Shown: positions 44,016-53,076, numbered from the stretch's first letter. The stretch is DNA of 64,000 nucleotides from Acidimicrobiales bacterium (GCA_041394185.1 JAWKIQ010000002.1:62001-126000), one strand, 5' to 3'. Made by a program: numbers and translations. The notes: generated by a model not told the origin, from the sequence alone.

Positions 44016-45086
44016 TCAACCCGATATGGCGCGGTACAGATCGACCATCTCGGCTACCGACGACTCCCACGAAAACGCCATGGCTCGCTGATGACCCGCA
44101 TCGATCAGCCCGGCGCGGTGCATGTCATCGTCGATGACCCGCACCAATGCAGCGGCCAGGCTGTCGACATCGTCGACGGGAACAACATCGGCCGCATCAC
44201 CGGCGACCTCGGGCACGGCACCACCAGCCGCTGCCACAACCGGAACGCCCCTGGCCATGGCCTCCAACACCGGAATACCGAAACCTTCGTAGCTGCTCGG
44301 GTGCGCCAGCACGGTCGCCCTCCGATAGAGCGGCTCGGTATCGGCGACCCTGCCCACCAACTCGACGCGGCTCGAGAGCTCGGGCGACAGATGGGCCACC
44401 GCCGAGCGCAGGTTTTGTGAGTCGTCCGAATCGCCGCCTGCGATGACCAGACGCACATCCGGGACCTGCCGGGCAACCAGCGAGTAGGCCGCGACGAGAA
44501 GCGGGAAGTTCTTGCGTCGCGTGGCTGTGCCGATGGCCACGATCGTCGGGGGTCCGCCGTGCTCAGAAGAAGCGTGGCCTGCGACTGGCGGTGCCGCATC
44601 CAGGCCCGGCATCACCACATGGGCGCTCACGCCGTAGCGTTCGGCGAGTTCGCCGGCCACGTGGCGCGAGGTGGTGTGCACCGCGGCGCCACGATCGATC
44701 GCCCGGCCAACGTAGCGGTCGAACCGCGCAACCTGATCGCCCGCAGCGGCCGGGTCGTGAACGAACGACAGGTCATAGACCGAGACCAGCCTTGCCGATC
44801 GGGAGGGCGGCACCAGATAGTTGGTGCCGTGGACCAGGTCTGGATGACCCAGGCGGCCATCCGAGCGCGGGCGATCGAACGCCCACCACAACCGGTGAGC
44901 TATGCCGGCCGGCAGCGGCAAGGACACGGCGCCCACGCCGGCCCCGCTGCGGTCGCGGCCAGAGACCGTGAAGGGAACCAGGTCGACGTCGCCCCGAGAG
45001 GAAAGCCCCTCGTACCAACCGGCGACCACATTCCCGATGCCGGTGCGGTCGCCCAGAAGCGGTGTCACGTCGATTCCTACCCGCAC
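44016..45086 (-). CDS. GT4-family glycosyltransferase
   Basis: A 356-residue GT-B fold enzyme. The N-terminal domain begins VRVGIDVTPLLGDRTGIGN and has HGTNYLVPP. The C-terminal donor domain shows VAIGTATRRKNFPLLV and the E-x7-E type motif HPSSYEGFGIPVLEAM. Such enzymes usually use GDP- or UDP-sugars at the cytoplasmic face. The start is a GTG at 45084-45086, giving a 40-bp divergent space before the next gene. Acceptor and sugar unknown. Confidence 0.87.
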   Translation of the reverse strand: MRVGIDVTPLLGDRTGIGNVVAGWYEGLSSRGDVDLVPFTVSGRDRSGAGVGAVSLPLPAGIAHRLWWAFDRPRSDGRLGHPDLVHGTNYLVPPSRSARLVSVYDLSFVHDPAAAGDQVARFDRYVGRAIDRGAAVHTTSRHVAGELAERYGVSAHVVMPGLDAAPPVAGHASSEHGGPPTIVAIGTATRRKNFPLLVAAYSLVARQVPDVRLVIAGGDSDDSQNLRSAVAHLSPELSSRVELVGRVADTEPLYRRATVLAHPSSYEGFGIPVLEAMARGVPVVAAAGGAVPEVAGDAADVVPVDDVDSLAAALVRVIDDDMHRAGLIDAGHQRAMAFSWESSVAEMVDLYRAISG

Positions 45087-45126
45087 GGCGCAGAAGCTAG
45101 ACCAGCACGAACTACTCTCGCCGCCT

Positions 45127-46077
45127 GTGAGCGATCTTGATTTCTCAGCCATCGTCGACGAGATCGTGGCCGAGGCTCAACGCCGCCGCGATTCGGGCGA
45201 GTTCTCGGTCGAGACTCTCGAGCGTCTCGACGCCGAGTTCGACCGATTTGCCCCGTTGACATATCGACGCACCGGAATCGACGGAGCCATCAGGGCGGTC
45301 GAGTCAGCCTCGTTCATCAACGTCGAAGTCCCGACCGACGCAAGCCGCAAGCCATTTCACTATGTGAAAGAGGCCATCAAGCGGGGCACCGCCTGGTACC
45401 ACCTCCACGTGGCCAGACAGGTGACGACCCTGGGCATCCAGGTCACCCGGCCTCTGAGGATGCTGCACGAGGCCCAGCAGGCCTTGACCAACCGGGTTGC
45501 CTCGCTCGAGACCTCGTCAGGACCCGCGGCCGAACTGCTGGCCGAGATCGGTCGTGGTGGTTGCCCCGCGCCCGCCCTCGACCCGCAGGTGGTCGAAGCG
45601 GTTGCGGGTGCTGCGGCAGGTGCCATCGGCCGAGTGCTGATGATCGGAGTCGACGAGGCGCAGGCCATTGCAGTGCGCGATGCCGGCTGTGACGCCTATA
45701 CGGTCTCGCCCCTGGGCGATGTTCATCACGGCGAGGTCAGGCACGAGCCGGCGCTCGATCACCTGCGCCGCATCGCCGACCATGCGTTGGGCGCCGTGGT
45801 GATTGCCAACTCGCGGGTCGACACCAGTGGAGCGGTCGAGCGAATGGCCCTGGTGTACGAGGCGGTTCGCTGCATCGGCCCCGGCGGTCGCCTGATCGTC
45901 GCAGCCGCCGAGCCGGACGCGTGGGCCGACAACGCCACAGGGGTCGCCATCGATCTGGCACCGGGTCGGCCCTGGTCCGAAGACACGTGGCGCGCTGTGT
46001 TCGAACGCCTGGGTTGTCGCTCCGAAACAGTCCAGCGAGTCGGGCAGGCCCTCGTCGTCGTAGCGTCCATCGCCTGA
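45127..46077 (+). CDS. Methyltransferase-like protein with N-terminal helical region
   Basis: A 316-residue protein. The first 135 residues are helical and charged, with SASFINVEVPTDASRKPFHYVKEAIKRG and a coiled-coil stretch (LRMLHEAQQALTNRVASLE). The rest (about 165-316) has the strand pattern of a Rossmann methyltransferase: VLMIGVDEAQAIAV, a helix before VVIANSRV, and YEAVRCIGPGGRLIVAAAE. The glycine-rich SAM loop is poorly conserved, so catalytic activity is uncertain. It opens a plus-strand run of glycosyltransferases, suggesting glycan modification. The GTG start at 45127 is 40 bp from the divergent GT4. Confidence 0.6.
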   Translation: MSDLDFSAIVDEIVAEAQRRRDSGEFSVETLERLDAEFDRFAPLTYRRTGIDGAIRAVESASFINVEVPTDASRKPFHYVKEAIKRGTAWYHLHVARQVTTLGIQVTRPLRMLHEAQQALTNRVASLETSSGPAAELLAEIGRGGCPAPALDPQVVEAVAGAAAGAIGRVLMIGVDEAQAIAVRDAGCDAYTVSPLGDVHHGEVRHEPALDHLRRIADHALGAVVIANSRVDTSGAVERMALVYEAVRCIGPGGRLIVAAAEPDAWADNATGVAIDLAPGRPWSEDTWRAVFERLGCRSETVQRVGQALVVVASIA

Positions 46078-46084
46078 GATCGCG

Positions 46085-47140
46085 ATGGCCGTCGTCCACC
46101 AGTTCCTCCCCACGCTGAGCCCCCGCGATGCCGTGGGCAACAGCACCCTCGAGCTCCACCAGCTATTGCTCGACATGGGGCATGACGCGCGCCTGTACGC
46201 GGCCAACATCCACTGGGAGCTGATGAACATCGCACGTCCGCTCACCGAGCTGCCAGACGACGAGAACTGGTGCATCTATCACCATTCGATCGGCGGAGTG
46301 GCCGGAGACGCGTACGAGGCCAGGCTCGGCGGACGCATCCTCGTCTACCACAACATCACTCCCATCGAATTGCTGGAGCGATGGTCGGGCGACGTCGGCG
46401 CCGAGATAACGCTGGGGCGCGACCAGCTGTCGCGGTATGCGTCGATCACAGACGTCGCTGTGTGCGACTCCGACTACAACCGCCACGAAGTCGACGTTCT
46501 GGACTATCCGAACACGACGACAATCCCGGTGATGTTCGAACCCGGACGCCTACAGCACGTCGATGCGACCAAGCCGAACGGGTCGCCCACCCGGGTGTTG
46601 TTCGTGGGCCGCCTGGCGCCCAACAAGGCCCAACACGAGCTGGTCGCGATGCTGTCGGTGCTGCGGCAGAGGCACGATCCGCTCGCCGAGCTCCACCTGG
46701 TGGGGTCGGCGACCTTTGGCTCGTACGCCCAGGCGATGAAGGACTATGTCGAACATCTGGGTCTCGAGAGGGCGGTCAAGATCCACGACGGGGTCAGCGA
46801 CGACGAGCTGGCGTCCCAGTACGCGCTGGCCGACGTGTTCGTATGCGTGTCCGACCACGAAGGGTTCTGTGTGCCCCTGATCGAGGCGATGCACCACGGC
46901 GTCCCGGTTATCGCATTCGACTCGACGGCCGTTGCCGGGACCCTCGGCGATGCCGGCCTGTTGCTTACGTCCAAGTCACCCGACATCGTCGCCGATGCCG
47001 TTGCCAGGGTCGTCAGCACTCCCGATCTGGCCCAGCAGATGCGCACCAGGGGTCGATCCAGAGCAGAACACTTCAGCCTGGACAACACCAGGAGGGCCTG
47101 GACAGAGGTAATCGAGGCGACGATCGGCGCAGCACGATGA
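46085..47140 (+). CDS. GT4-family glycosyltransferase
   Basis: A 351-residue GT-B enzyme. The start VVHQFLPTLSPRDAVGNSTLELHQLL and LVYHNITPIELLERW define a subgroup shared with the next gene. The donor domain has VLFVGRLAPNKAQHELV and VSDHEGFCVPLIEAMHHGVPV. The start at 46085 is 7 bp after the preceding stop, and the stop overlaps the next ATG (ATGA). Its close similarity to the next protein suggests tandem duplication and successive sugar transfers. Confidence 0.87.
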   Translation: MAVVHQFLPTLSPRDAVGNSTLELHQLLLDMGHDARLYAANIHWELMNIARPLTELPDDENWCIYHHSIGGVAGDAYEARLGGRILVYHNITPIELLERWSGDVGAEITLGRDQLSRYASITDVAVCDSDYNRHEVDVLDYPNTTTIPVMFEPGRLQHVDATKPNGSPTRVLFVGRLAPNKAQHELVAMLSVLRQRHDPLAELHLVGSATFGSYAQAMKDYVEHLGLERAVKIHDGVSDDELASQYALADVFVCVSDHEGFCVPLIEAMHHGVPVIAFDSTAVAGTLGDAGLLLTSKSPDIVADAVARVVSTPDLAQQMRTRGRSRAEHFSLDNTRRAWTEVIEATIGAAR

Positions 47141-48213
47141 GCGCCCTGCGCACCATTCGCCAGTTCGTACCAGCCGTTTACCCACGAGACGCGGTGGGGG
47201 GCCAAGTTCTGAGGCTTTCGCGCGAGCTGGGGTTGCGCGGATTCGACGCACCCGTGTTCGTCGAGGAGACCAGGCCCGAGACCGCTGCGCACACCCGGCC
47301 GGTTTCGACGCTGGGGCCTGTCGACCCGCACGCGGTGAACGTGTACCACATGGCCACGGGCTCGGCCGTCGTCGAAACCCTCATCGCCAGGTCCGAGCCG
47401 CTGGTGACGGTTCATCACAACCTGACCCCGCTCGAGCTGATGGCACCTTGGGACCCAGAACAGGTCCACCAGCTGACCCTTGCTCGTCGCCAGCTCGAAT
47501 CGCTGGCGCGTTCCAGTCGGCTGGGAATCGGCGACTCCGAATACAACCGCCTCGAACTCGAGCGACTCGGGTTCGCGTCTACTGCGGTGGCGCCAATCGT
47601 GTTCGATCCGCCTTCGGTCTCGCGTGCCGAACACTCGGGCGGTCGCAACTCAGAGGTCGTCCTGTTCGTAGGCCGAATCGCTCCCAACAAGGCCCAGCAC
47701 GACCTGATCAAAGCGATTGCGCTCCTGGTGCAGCAGCGTCCGTCGGTGCAGCTCAGACTGGTCGGAGCCTCGGCATCCGACCGCTACAAGACCGCTCTCG
47801 AGCGCATGGTGGCCGGGTTGGACCTGGCTCGAAACGTGGTGTTCGTCGGCCCGGTCGACGATGCACAACTCGAAGTCGAGTACGCGCAGGCCGACGTGTT
47901 GTGCTGCCTGTCAGACCACGAAGGCTTCGGCGTTCCGCTGATCGAGGCGATGGCCAGACGCCTGCCCGTTGTGGCGTACGCGTCGTCGGCTGTGCCAGAA
48001 ACCGTCGACGGCGCCGCCCTGCTGCTGCCGGTGAAGGATCCGGCGACGGTCTCCACCGCTCTCGACCGGGTGCTGGGCTCGCCAGAGCTGGCGGCTTCAC
48101 TAGCCGCAGCCGGCAGCCGGCGAGCCGAGGCATTCTCGGCCGACAGGGCGGTCGACGCCTTCTTGGCCGCACTCGAATTGCTCGATGCTGTGACCTCGGA
48201 GGACGCTCTATGA
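47137..48213 (+). CDS. GT4-family glycosyltransferase, paralog of the preceding gene
   Basis: A 358-residue GT-B enzyme. It mirrors the preceding one: FVPAVYPRDAVGGQVLRLSREL, VTVHHNLTPLELMAPW, VLFVGRIAPNKAQHDLI, and LSDHEGFGVPLIEAMARRLPVV. The ATG at 47137 overlaps the previous stop and its own stop overlaps the next start, so three GT4 genes are translationally chained. Sugar and acceptor unknown. Confidence 0.87.
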   Translation: MSALRTIRQFVPAVYPRDAVGGQVLRLSRELGLRGFDAPVFVEETRPETAAHTRPVSTLGPVDPHAVNVYHMATGSAVVETLIARSEPLVTVHHNLTPLELMAPWDPEQVHQLTLARRQLESLARSSRLGIGDSEYNRLELERLGFASTAVAPIVFDPPSVSRAEHSGGRNSEVVLFVGRIAPNKAQHDLIKAIALLVQQRPSVQLRLVGASASDRYKTALERMVAGLDLARNVVFVGPVDDAQLEVEYAQADVLCCLSDHEGFGVPLIEAMARRLPVVAYASSAVPETVDGAALLLPVKDPATVSTALDRVLGSPELAASLAAAGSRRAEAFSADRAVDAFLAALELLDAVTSEDAL

Positions 48214-49409
48214 AGCTCGGCATCGTGGTACCCCGCTACGGCGACGACGCCGTCGGCGGCGCCGAAAAGGCGATGCGCATGATCGGCGAGCGCCTGGTGG
48301 CCTTCGAGGGCTGGGAGGTCGAGGTGTTCACCACGTGCGCCCGGTCGGCCATCACCTGGGAAGACGTCGAGACACCGGGCCTGTCGAGCTTCAATGGTGT
48401 GACGGTCAACCGGTTCGAATCGAAGTCGGGCCGCGACCCCGAATGGCACCACATCGCTACGCGCGTCGACTACTCGCCCACCAGCCTCGACGCCATCGGC
48501 GAGGCGATGTTCGTCGACCAGCAGGGTCCGGTGTGCCCAGACGTCATCGAAGCCGCCGAGGCGTCCGACGCCGACCTGATCGCGTTCTCGCCCTACCTGT
48601 TCTGGCCCTCGATCCGCGGTGTACCCATCATCGGAAAAAGAGCGATACTGCACGGCGCCGCCCATGACGAGGCCGCGCTGCGCCTCGACCTGGTCCAGCA
48701 GATGTACACCGCCGCTGGCGCTCTGTCGTACTACACCGACGCCGAACGCGAGTTGGCCGAACGGTTCTTTCCCGTCGTACACAAGCCGAGCGTCACGCTG
48801 GGCCTGGGAATCGACGTGCCAGACGACCAGGGCGATGTCGACGAGGCCAGGGATCGCTTCGGCCTGTCCGACAGGCCCTACGTCGTGTGCGTGGGGCGTG
48901 TCGAGAACGGCAAGGGTGCCCGTGCCCTCGACGCGTTTTTCCGCGAGTACAAGCGGCGCCGTCCGAGCCCCCTGGCGCTGGTGTTCGTAGGACCCGCCAG
49001 CGAGAAACTCGACCCCCATCCCGATGTGGTGATGACCGACGCCGTCGACGAGGCGACCAAGTGGGCGCTGGTGCGCGGTGCCGAAGTGTCGATATCGCCC
49101 TCGGCGATGGAGTCGTTCTCGATGGTGATCCTCGAGGCCTGGCTGGCCGACACAGCGGTGTTGGTGAATGCCCAGTGCGGGGCAACCGTCGAGCACGCCC
49201 ACCGAGCCCGCGGCGGATTGTGGTTCGGCGACTACCCCACGTTCGAGGCCGCGCTCGATCGGCTGATGGGCGACCCGGACCTCAGAGCCCTTCTGGCGGC
49301 CAACGGCAGGCGCTACACCGAGCAAGTATTCGCATGGGAAGCGGTGATAGGTCGCTACGTAGCGTTCTGCGAGACGGTGTTGTCTGGCCTGCGAGCCGGC
49401 GGCGCGTAG
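48210..49409 (+). CDS. GT4-family glycosyltransferase
   Basis: A 399-residue GT-B protein starting MKLGIVVPRYGDDAVGGAEKAMRM. The C-terminal domain has VVCVGRVENGKGARALDAFF and the PSAMESFSMVILEAWL donor-binding motif. It differs in type from the two preceding GT4s (AFSPYLFWPSIRGVP, ILHGAAHDEAALRL). The ATG overlaps the preceding stop. It is followed by cofD after 10 bp. Confidence 0.86.
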   Translation: MKLGIVVPRYGDDAVGGAEKAMRMIGERLVAFEGWEVEVFTTCARSAITWEDVETPGLSSFNGVTVNRFESKSGRDPEWHHIATRVDYSPTSLDAIGEAMFVDQQGPVCPDVIEAAEASDADLIAFSPYLFWPSIRGVPIIGKRAILHGAAHDEAALRLDLVQQMYTAAGALSYYTDAERELAERFFPVVHKPSVTLGLGIDVPDDQGDVDEARDRFGLSDRPYVVCVGRVENGKGARALDAFFREYKRRRPSPLALVFVGPASEKLDPHPDVVMTDAVDEATKWALVRGAEVSISPSAMESFSMVILEAWLADTAVLVNAQCGATVEHAHRARGGLWFGDYPTFEAALDRLMGDPDLRALLAANGRRYTEQVFAWEAVIGRYVAFCETVLSGLRAGGA

Positions 49410-49419
49410 GCTCCCAGCC

Positions 49420-50379
49420 GTGCAATCCGACTCGGTCGTAACCATCGCCGGTGGCGTCGGCGCCGCCAAGTTCCTTCGCGGTCTGGCGCTTCATCGCGGC
49501 GACGCGTTTCGCGACGACACCGCCATCGTCAATGTGGCCGACGACTTCGTGCTGCACGGCCTACGGATCTGCCCAGACCTGGACACCGTTACCTACACCC
49601 TCGCCGGGCTGGTCAATCCCGAAACCGGCTGGGGACGCGCCGGCGAGACGTGGACTGTCAAGGAAGAGCTGGAGAGGCTTGGCGGCCAGACCTGGTTCAG
49701 CTTGGGCGACCGCGACCTGGCCGTGCACTTGTACCGCACCCAACGCACCGCCGACGGGGCTGGCCTGGCCCAGATCACCTCCGAAGTCACCGCTGCGCTG
49801 GGGCTGCGAACCACGGTTCTGCCCGCCAGCGAACACGCGATCCAGACCATGGTCGCCGTCGAGGGAGAGGGCGAGATCTCGTTCCAGGACTATTTCGTCG
49901 CCCGCCGGCACAGCGTCGCGGTCGACGCCGTTCGGTTTGCAGGCGCTGACACCTCGTCGCCGGCGCCCGGTGTGCTCGATGCCATCGCCAACGCCCACAG
50001 CATCGTGATCGCGCCCTCGAACCCCATCGTGTCGATCGGTCCGGTGCTGGCAGTGCCCGGCATCCGCGAGGCCCTGGTCAGCAGGAGACAACACGTGGGG
50101 GCGATCTCACCGATCGTCGGGGGCAAGGCCCTGAAGGGCCCGGCCGACCGGATGCTGGTCGAGTTGGGTCACGAGCCGACGGCACTGGGAGTAGCGCACA
50201 TGTACCAGCCGTTCGCCTCTTCGCTGGTGATCGACGAGATCGACGCGGCCCTCGCCGAGCCCATTCGCGAGCTGGGCATGACGTGTGTCTTCACCGACAC
50301 CATCATGTCCGAGCCCGACGTGGCGGCAGCCTTGGCGGCAACCACGCTTGCAACCATTCAAGGACGGAGGTCGACTTGA
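49420..50379 (+). CDS. cofD: 2-phospho-L-lactate (or phosphoenolpyruvate) transferase CofD/FbiA, F420 biosynthesis
   Basis: A 319-residue enzyme that joins the side chain from the LPPG/EPPG nucleotide to the deazaflavin Fo, giving F420-0 or its dehydro form. Signatures are VVTIAGGVGAAKFLRGL, NVADDFVLHGLRICPDLDTVTYTLAG, WFSLGDRDLAVHLYRT, the IAPSNPIVSIGPVL loop, and SPIVGGKALKGPADRM. The GTG start at 49420 has homology right after it. It ends overlapping cofE (TTGA), so the two F420 genes are coupled. It lies inside the glycan cluster rather than next to other F420 genes. Confidence 0.93.
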   Translation: MQSDSVVTIAGGVGAAKFLRGLALHRGDAFRDDTAIVNVADDFVLHGLRICPDLDTVTYTLAGLVNPETGWGRAGETWTVKEELERLGGQTWFSLGDRDLAVHLYRTQRTADGAGLAQITSEVTAALGLRTTVLPASEHAIQTMVAVEGEGEISFQDYFVARRHSVAVDAVRFAGADTSSPAPGVLDAIANAHSIVIAPSNPIVSIGPVLAVPGIREALVSRRQHVGAISPIVGGKALKGPADRMLVELGHEPTALGVAHMYQPFASSLVIDEIDAALAEPIRELGMTCVFTDTIMSEPDVAAALAATTLATIQGRRST

Positions 50380-51092
50380 CCGGCGCACTTCAGATCTTCC
50401 CCATCGCTGGCATCCCCGAGATACGGCGGGGCGACGACATCGCCTCGGCCATCGTCCAGGCATGCGAACAGACCGAGCATGGCCTGCTCGACGGCGACGT
50501 GCTGGTGGTAACACAAAAGATCGTGTCCAAGGCCGAGGGAGCCATGGTCGAGGTGGACCCGTCCGACCCGCTCAGCCACAAGCCGATAGTCGAACGAGAG
50601 TCGGTGCGCATCCTGCGACGTCGCGGTGACCTCATCATCAGCGAAACCAAACACGGTTTCGTGTGCGCCAATGCCGGCATCGATCTGTCGAACGTCGACC
50701 GCGGCCAGGCCGCCCTGTTGCCCGAGGACTCCGACCGATCGGCGCGGCGAATTCGCGACCGTCTGATGGGCGTGCACGGCGTGGATACGGCCGTCATCAT
50801 CTCCGACACGTTCGGAAGGCCATGGCGCCGCGGTCTGACCGACGTGGCCATCGGTTGCGCAGGCATCGGCGCCATTCTCGACCTGAAGGGCACCAACGAC
50901 TCACTGGGCCGCGAGCTGCAGGTCACCGAGGTTTGTGTCGTCGACGAGTTGGCTTCGGCGGCAGATCTGGTGTGCGGCAAGGCCACCGGTGTGCCCGTGG
51001 CCCTGATCCGCGGAGTCGATCGCTCGTGGTTCAGGACGTCGTCGGTGGTGGACGAGATCGTCAGAGCCCCCGCCGAAGACCTGTTTCGCTGA
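50376..51092 (+). CDS. cofE: Coenzyme F420-0:L-glutamate ligase CofE/FbiB (single domain)
   Basis: A 238-residue GTP-dependent ligase that adds glutamate to F420-0. Diagnostic segments are FPIAGIPEIRRGDDIASAI, DVLVVTQKIVSKAEG, GFVCANAGIDLSNV, LLPEDSDRSARRIRDRL, and VIISDTFGRPWRRGLTDVAIGCAGI. It lacks the C-terminal nitroreductase-like domain of mycobacterial FbiB, so dehydro-F420 reduction, if used, needs another protein. The TTG at 50376 has GGAGG 6 nt upstream and overlaps the cofD stop. Confidence 0.92.
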   Translation: MTGALQIFPIAGIPEIRRGDDIASAIVQACEQTEHGLLDGDVLVVTQKIVSKAEGAMVEVDPSDPLSHKPIVERESVRILRRRGDLIISETKHGFVCANAGIDLSNVDRGQAALLPEDSDRSARRIRDRLMGVHGVDTAVIISDTFGRPWRRGLTDVAIGCAGIGAILDLKGTNDSLGRELQVTEVCVVDELASAADLVCGKATGVPVALIRGVDRSWFRTSSVVDEIVRAPAEDLFR

Positions 51093-51112
51093 CCTGGGAC
51101 CGAGCTGGTCGC

Positions 51113-52039
51113 TCAGCGCCTGGCCAGCTCGACCAACTCAGCCAGGCCCTCGTCGACTTCGACGGCCGGCCGCCATCCGAGGCGCCTGTACGCCTCGTCG
51201 GTCGGGAATGCCAAGCCTGCCCGGTCGAGGCGCCTGGCCGGACCGAATGCCGGCTCGATCTCGCGGTCGACCAGTTCGCACACCGCCTTGGCCACATCGA
51301 GCACCCGGGTCAGACGACCGGTACCAACCGCCACGATCGCGCCGGCGTCGATGTCGGACGCCTTGACGATGGCGTCGACGGCGTCGCGCACATGCAAGAA
51401 GTCGCGCGCCTGTTTGCCGTCGCCGTGAACCACAGGCGCCTCGCCCGCCAGCGCACGCTTTACGAAGCTGGCGACACACGGCCCGTTGCCGGTAGCGGCC
51501 TGACGGGGTCCGTAGACGTTGGACAGCGCAACCACGCGGCAGTCGAGGCCATAGACATCACCATGTACCCGCATGTAGTCGACCTGCGCCTCGACCGCTA
51601 TGTGGCTCGGCATGGTCGGAGCCTGACCGACGATGGTGCGACCGGTTACGTCAGAGTCACGTCTGAACAGCCCCTGAACCGCCAGCCCGATACGGGCGAT
51701 CTCGTGCATGCGCACCGCCTCGAGCACGTTGAGCGTGCCGAGCACGTTCACGTCGGCGTCGAAGACCGGATCGTGTAGTGAACCAGGACGGTCGACGTGG
51801 CCGGCGAGATGCCAGATCAGATCGGGCTTGCGATGGCCCACCAGATCGACGAACTCGGGGACCCGAACATCGATCTTGTGGAAGCTGAGACCGCCTGCAG
51901 ATCGCGCCTGGGCGAGATTGGACAAACTCCCGACCGAGAGGTTGTCGATGGCGTCGACCTGGTGCCCATCGGCTATGAGCCGATCGACCAGGTGCGAGCC
52001 GATGAACCCGGCTGCTCCGGTGACCATCACACGTGCCAT
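51113..52039 (-). CDS. NAD-dependent epimerase/dehydratase family protein with altered catalytic residues
   Basis: A 308-residue extended SDR. The dinucleotide loop VTGAAGFIGSHLVDRL, AIDNLSVG and LAGHVDRPGSL are intact, as are LSNVYGPRQ and ARDFLHVRDAV. However, the segment where the catalytic YxxxK should be reads PSHIAVEAQVDYM (His for Tyr, Glu for Lys). The usual S-S-x-x-V-Y-G strand is replaced by AVQGLFRRDS. It may be a non-catalytic or mechanistically divergent member. It is read towards the cofE end and sits upstream of nothing on its own strand, 32 bp from manC. Confidence 0.75.
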   Translation of the reverse strand: MARVMVTGAAGFIGSHLVDRLIADGHQVDAIDNLSVGSLSNLAQARSAGGLSFHKIDVRVPEFVDLVGHRKPDLIWHLAGHVDRPGSLHDPVFDADVNVLGTLNVLEAVRMHEIARIGLAVQGLFRRDSDVTGRTIVGQAPTMPSHIAVEAQVDYMRVHGDVYGLDCRVVALSNVYGPRQAATGNGPCVASFVKRALAGEAPVVHGDGKQARDFLHVRDAVDAIVKASDIDAGAIVAVGTGRLTRVLDVAKAVCELVDREIEPAFGPARRLDRAGLAFPTDEAYRRLGWRPAVEVDEGLAELVELARR

Positions 52040-52070
52040 GCGACCCCCGCCATCGACATGCTTGCCACTG

Positions 52071-53072
52071 TCACTCCGGCGGCGGAATACGTTCCGCGGC
52101 CACTCGCCGGCCGGCCTCGATGTGTTGTCCGGCGCCGATGACCGACCCGTCGACGATCTCGGCCCCGGCGCCCACGACGACGCCGTCCATCAGGATCGAG
52201 TCGGCCACCACGGCGTCGACTCCGACCGAAACCTCGTTCATGATCACCGAACCCGAAACCGAGGCTCCAGATGCGATGGTCGAGCCTGTTCCGACAACAC
52301 TTTCGACGACTCGTGCAGAATCGGCTACGTCGCCTTGGACCGCCACCGCGGACGCGCCCTGCCGCCTTCCGGTGATGACGTCGAGGTTGGCCCTGATGTA
52401 GAGCTCGGGCGTGCCGGTGTCGAGCCAATAGGTATCGGCAGCCATGGCGTACAGCGAGCCACGCTCGACCAGTGCCGGAAAGGTTTCGCGCTCTATCGAC
52501 ACCTGGCGACCCTCGGGAATGGTGTCGATGACAGAGGGCTCGAGAACGTAGGTACCGGCGTTGATGAAGTCGGTGGGAGCCTCATCTCGTGGAGGTTTCT
52601 CGACGAAGGCAACGACCCGGCCGTCGTCGTCGGTGGGCACCACTCCAAAGGCCGACGGATCGTCGACGCGCTGCAGCGCGATGGTGCCCTCGGCGCCGGC
52701 GTCGCGATGGAACTGGATCAGCGCACCGATATCGAGGTTGGTCAGGACGTCTCCGTTGAGAACCAGGAAGGTCTCGTCGACCCCGGCTTCAACGGCGGCG
52801 AAACGGACGGCTCCGGCGGTACCGAGCGGCTCGGGCTCGGTCACATAACGCAGCGCGACGCCGGCGCACACCTGATCGGGGTAGGCCTCTACGAAGGCGT
52901 CGGGTCGGTATCCCAGACTCAGCACGACCTCGTCCACTCCGAAGTCGCCAAGCCGGCCCACCACCCACTCGATCATGGGGCTGCCGGCGATGGGCAACAT
53001 CTGTTTGGGCCTGGAGAGGGTGAGCGGCCGAAGCCTGGTGCCGAACCCGCCGACCAGTACCAGAGCCTTCAT
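52071..53072 (-). CDS. manC: Sugar-1-phosphate nucleotidyltransferase, probably mannose-1-phosphate guanylyltransferase
   Basis: A 333-residue NTP transferase. The N-terminal activating loop is ALVLVGGFGTRLRPLTLSRPKQMLPIAG. The acceptor-site segments LVLNGDVLTNLDIG and VAFVEKPP and the sugar-binding NAGTYVLEPSVID are seen. The C-terminus forms a left-handed beta-helix of hexapeptides (VVGTGSTIASGASV, MNEVSVGVDAVV). This architecture fits actinobacterial GDP-mannose pyrophosphorylase; glucose-1-phosphate is possible. The ATG at 53072 lies 4 nt after the stop of the next gene upstream, suggesting one transcript. Confidence 0.83.
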   Translation of the reverse strand: MKALVLVGGFGTRLRPLTLSRPKQMLPIAGSPMIEWVVGRLGDFGVDEVVLSLGYRPDAFVEAYPDQVCAGVALRYVTEPEPLGTAGAVRFAAVEAGVDETFLVLNGDVLTNLDIGALIQFHRDAGAEGTIALQRVDDPSAFGVVPTDDDGRVVAFVEKPPRDEAPTDFINAGTYVLEPSVIDTIPEGRQVSIERETFPALVERGSLYAMAADTYWLDTGTPELYIRANLDVITGRRQGASAVAVQGDVADSARVVESVVGTGSTIASGASVSGSVIMNEVSVGVDAVVADSILMDGVVVGAGAEIVDGSVIGAGQHIEAGRRVAAERIPPPE

Positions 53073-53076
53073 GCGA

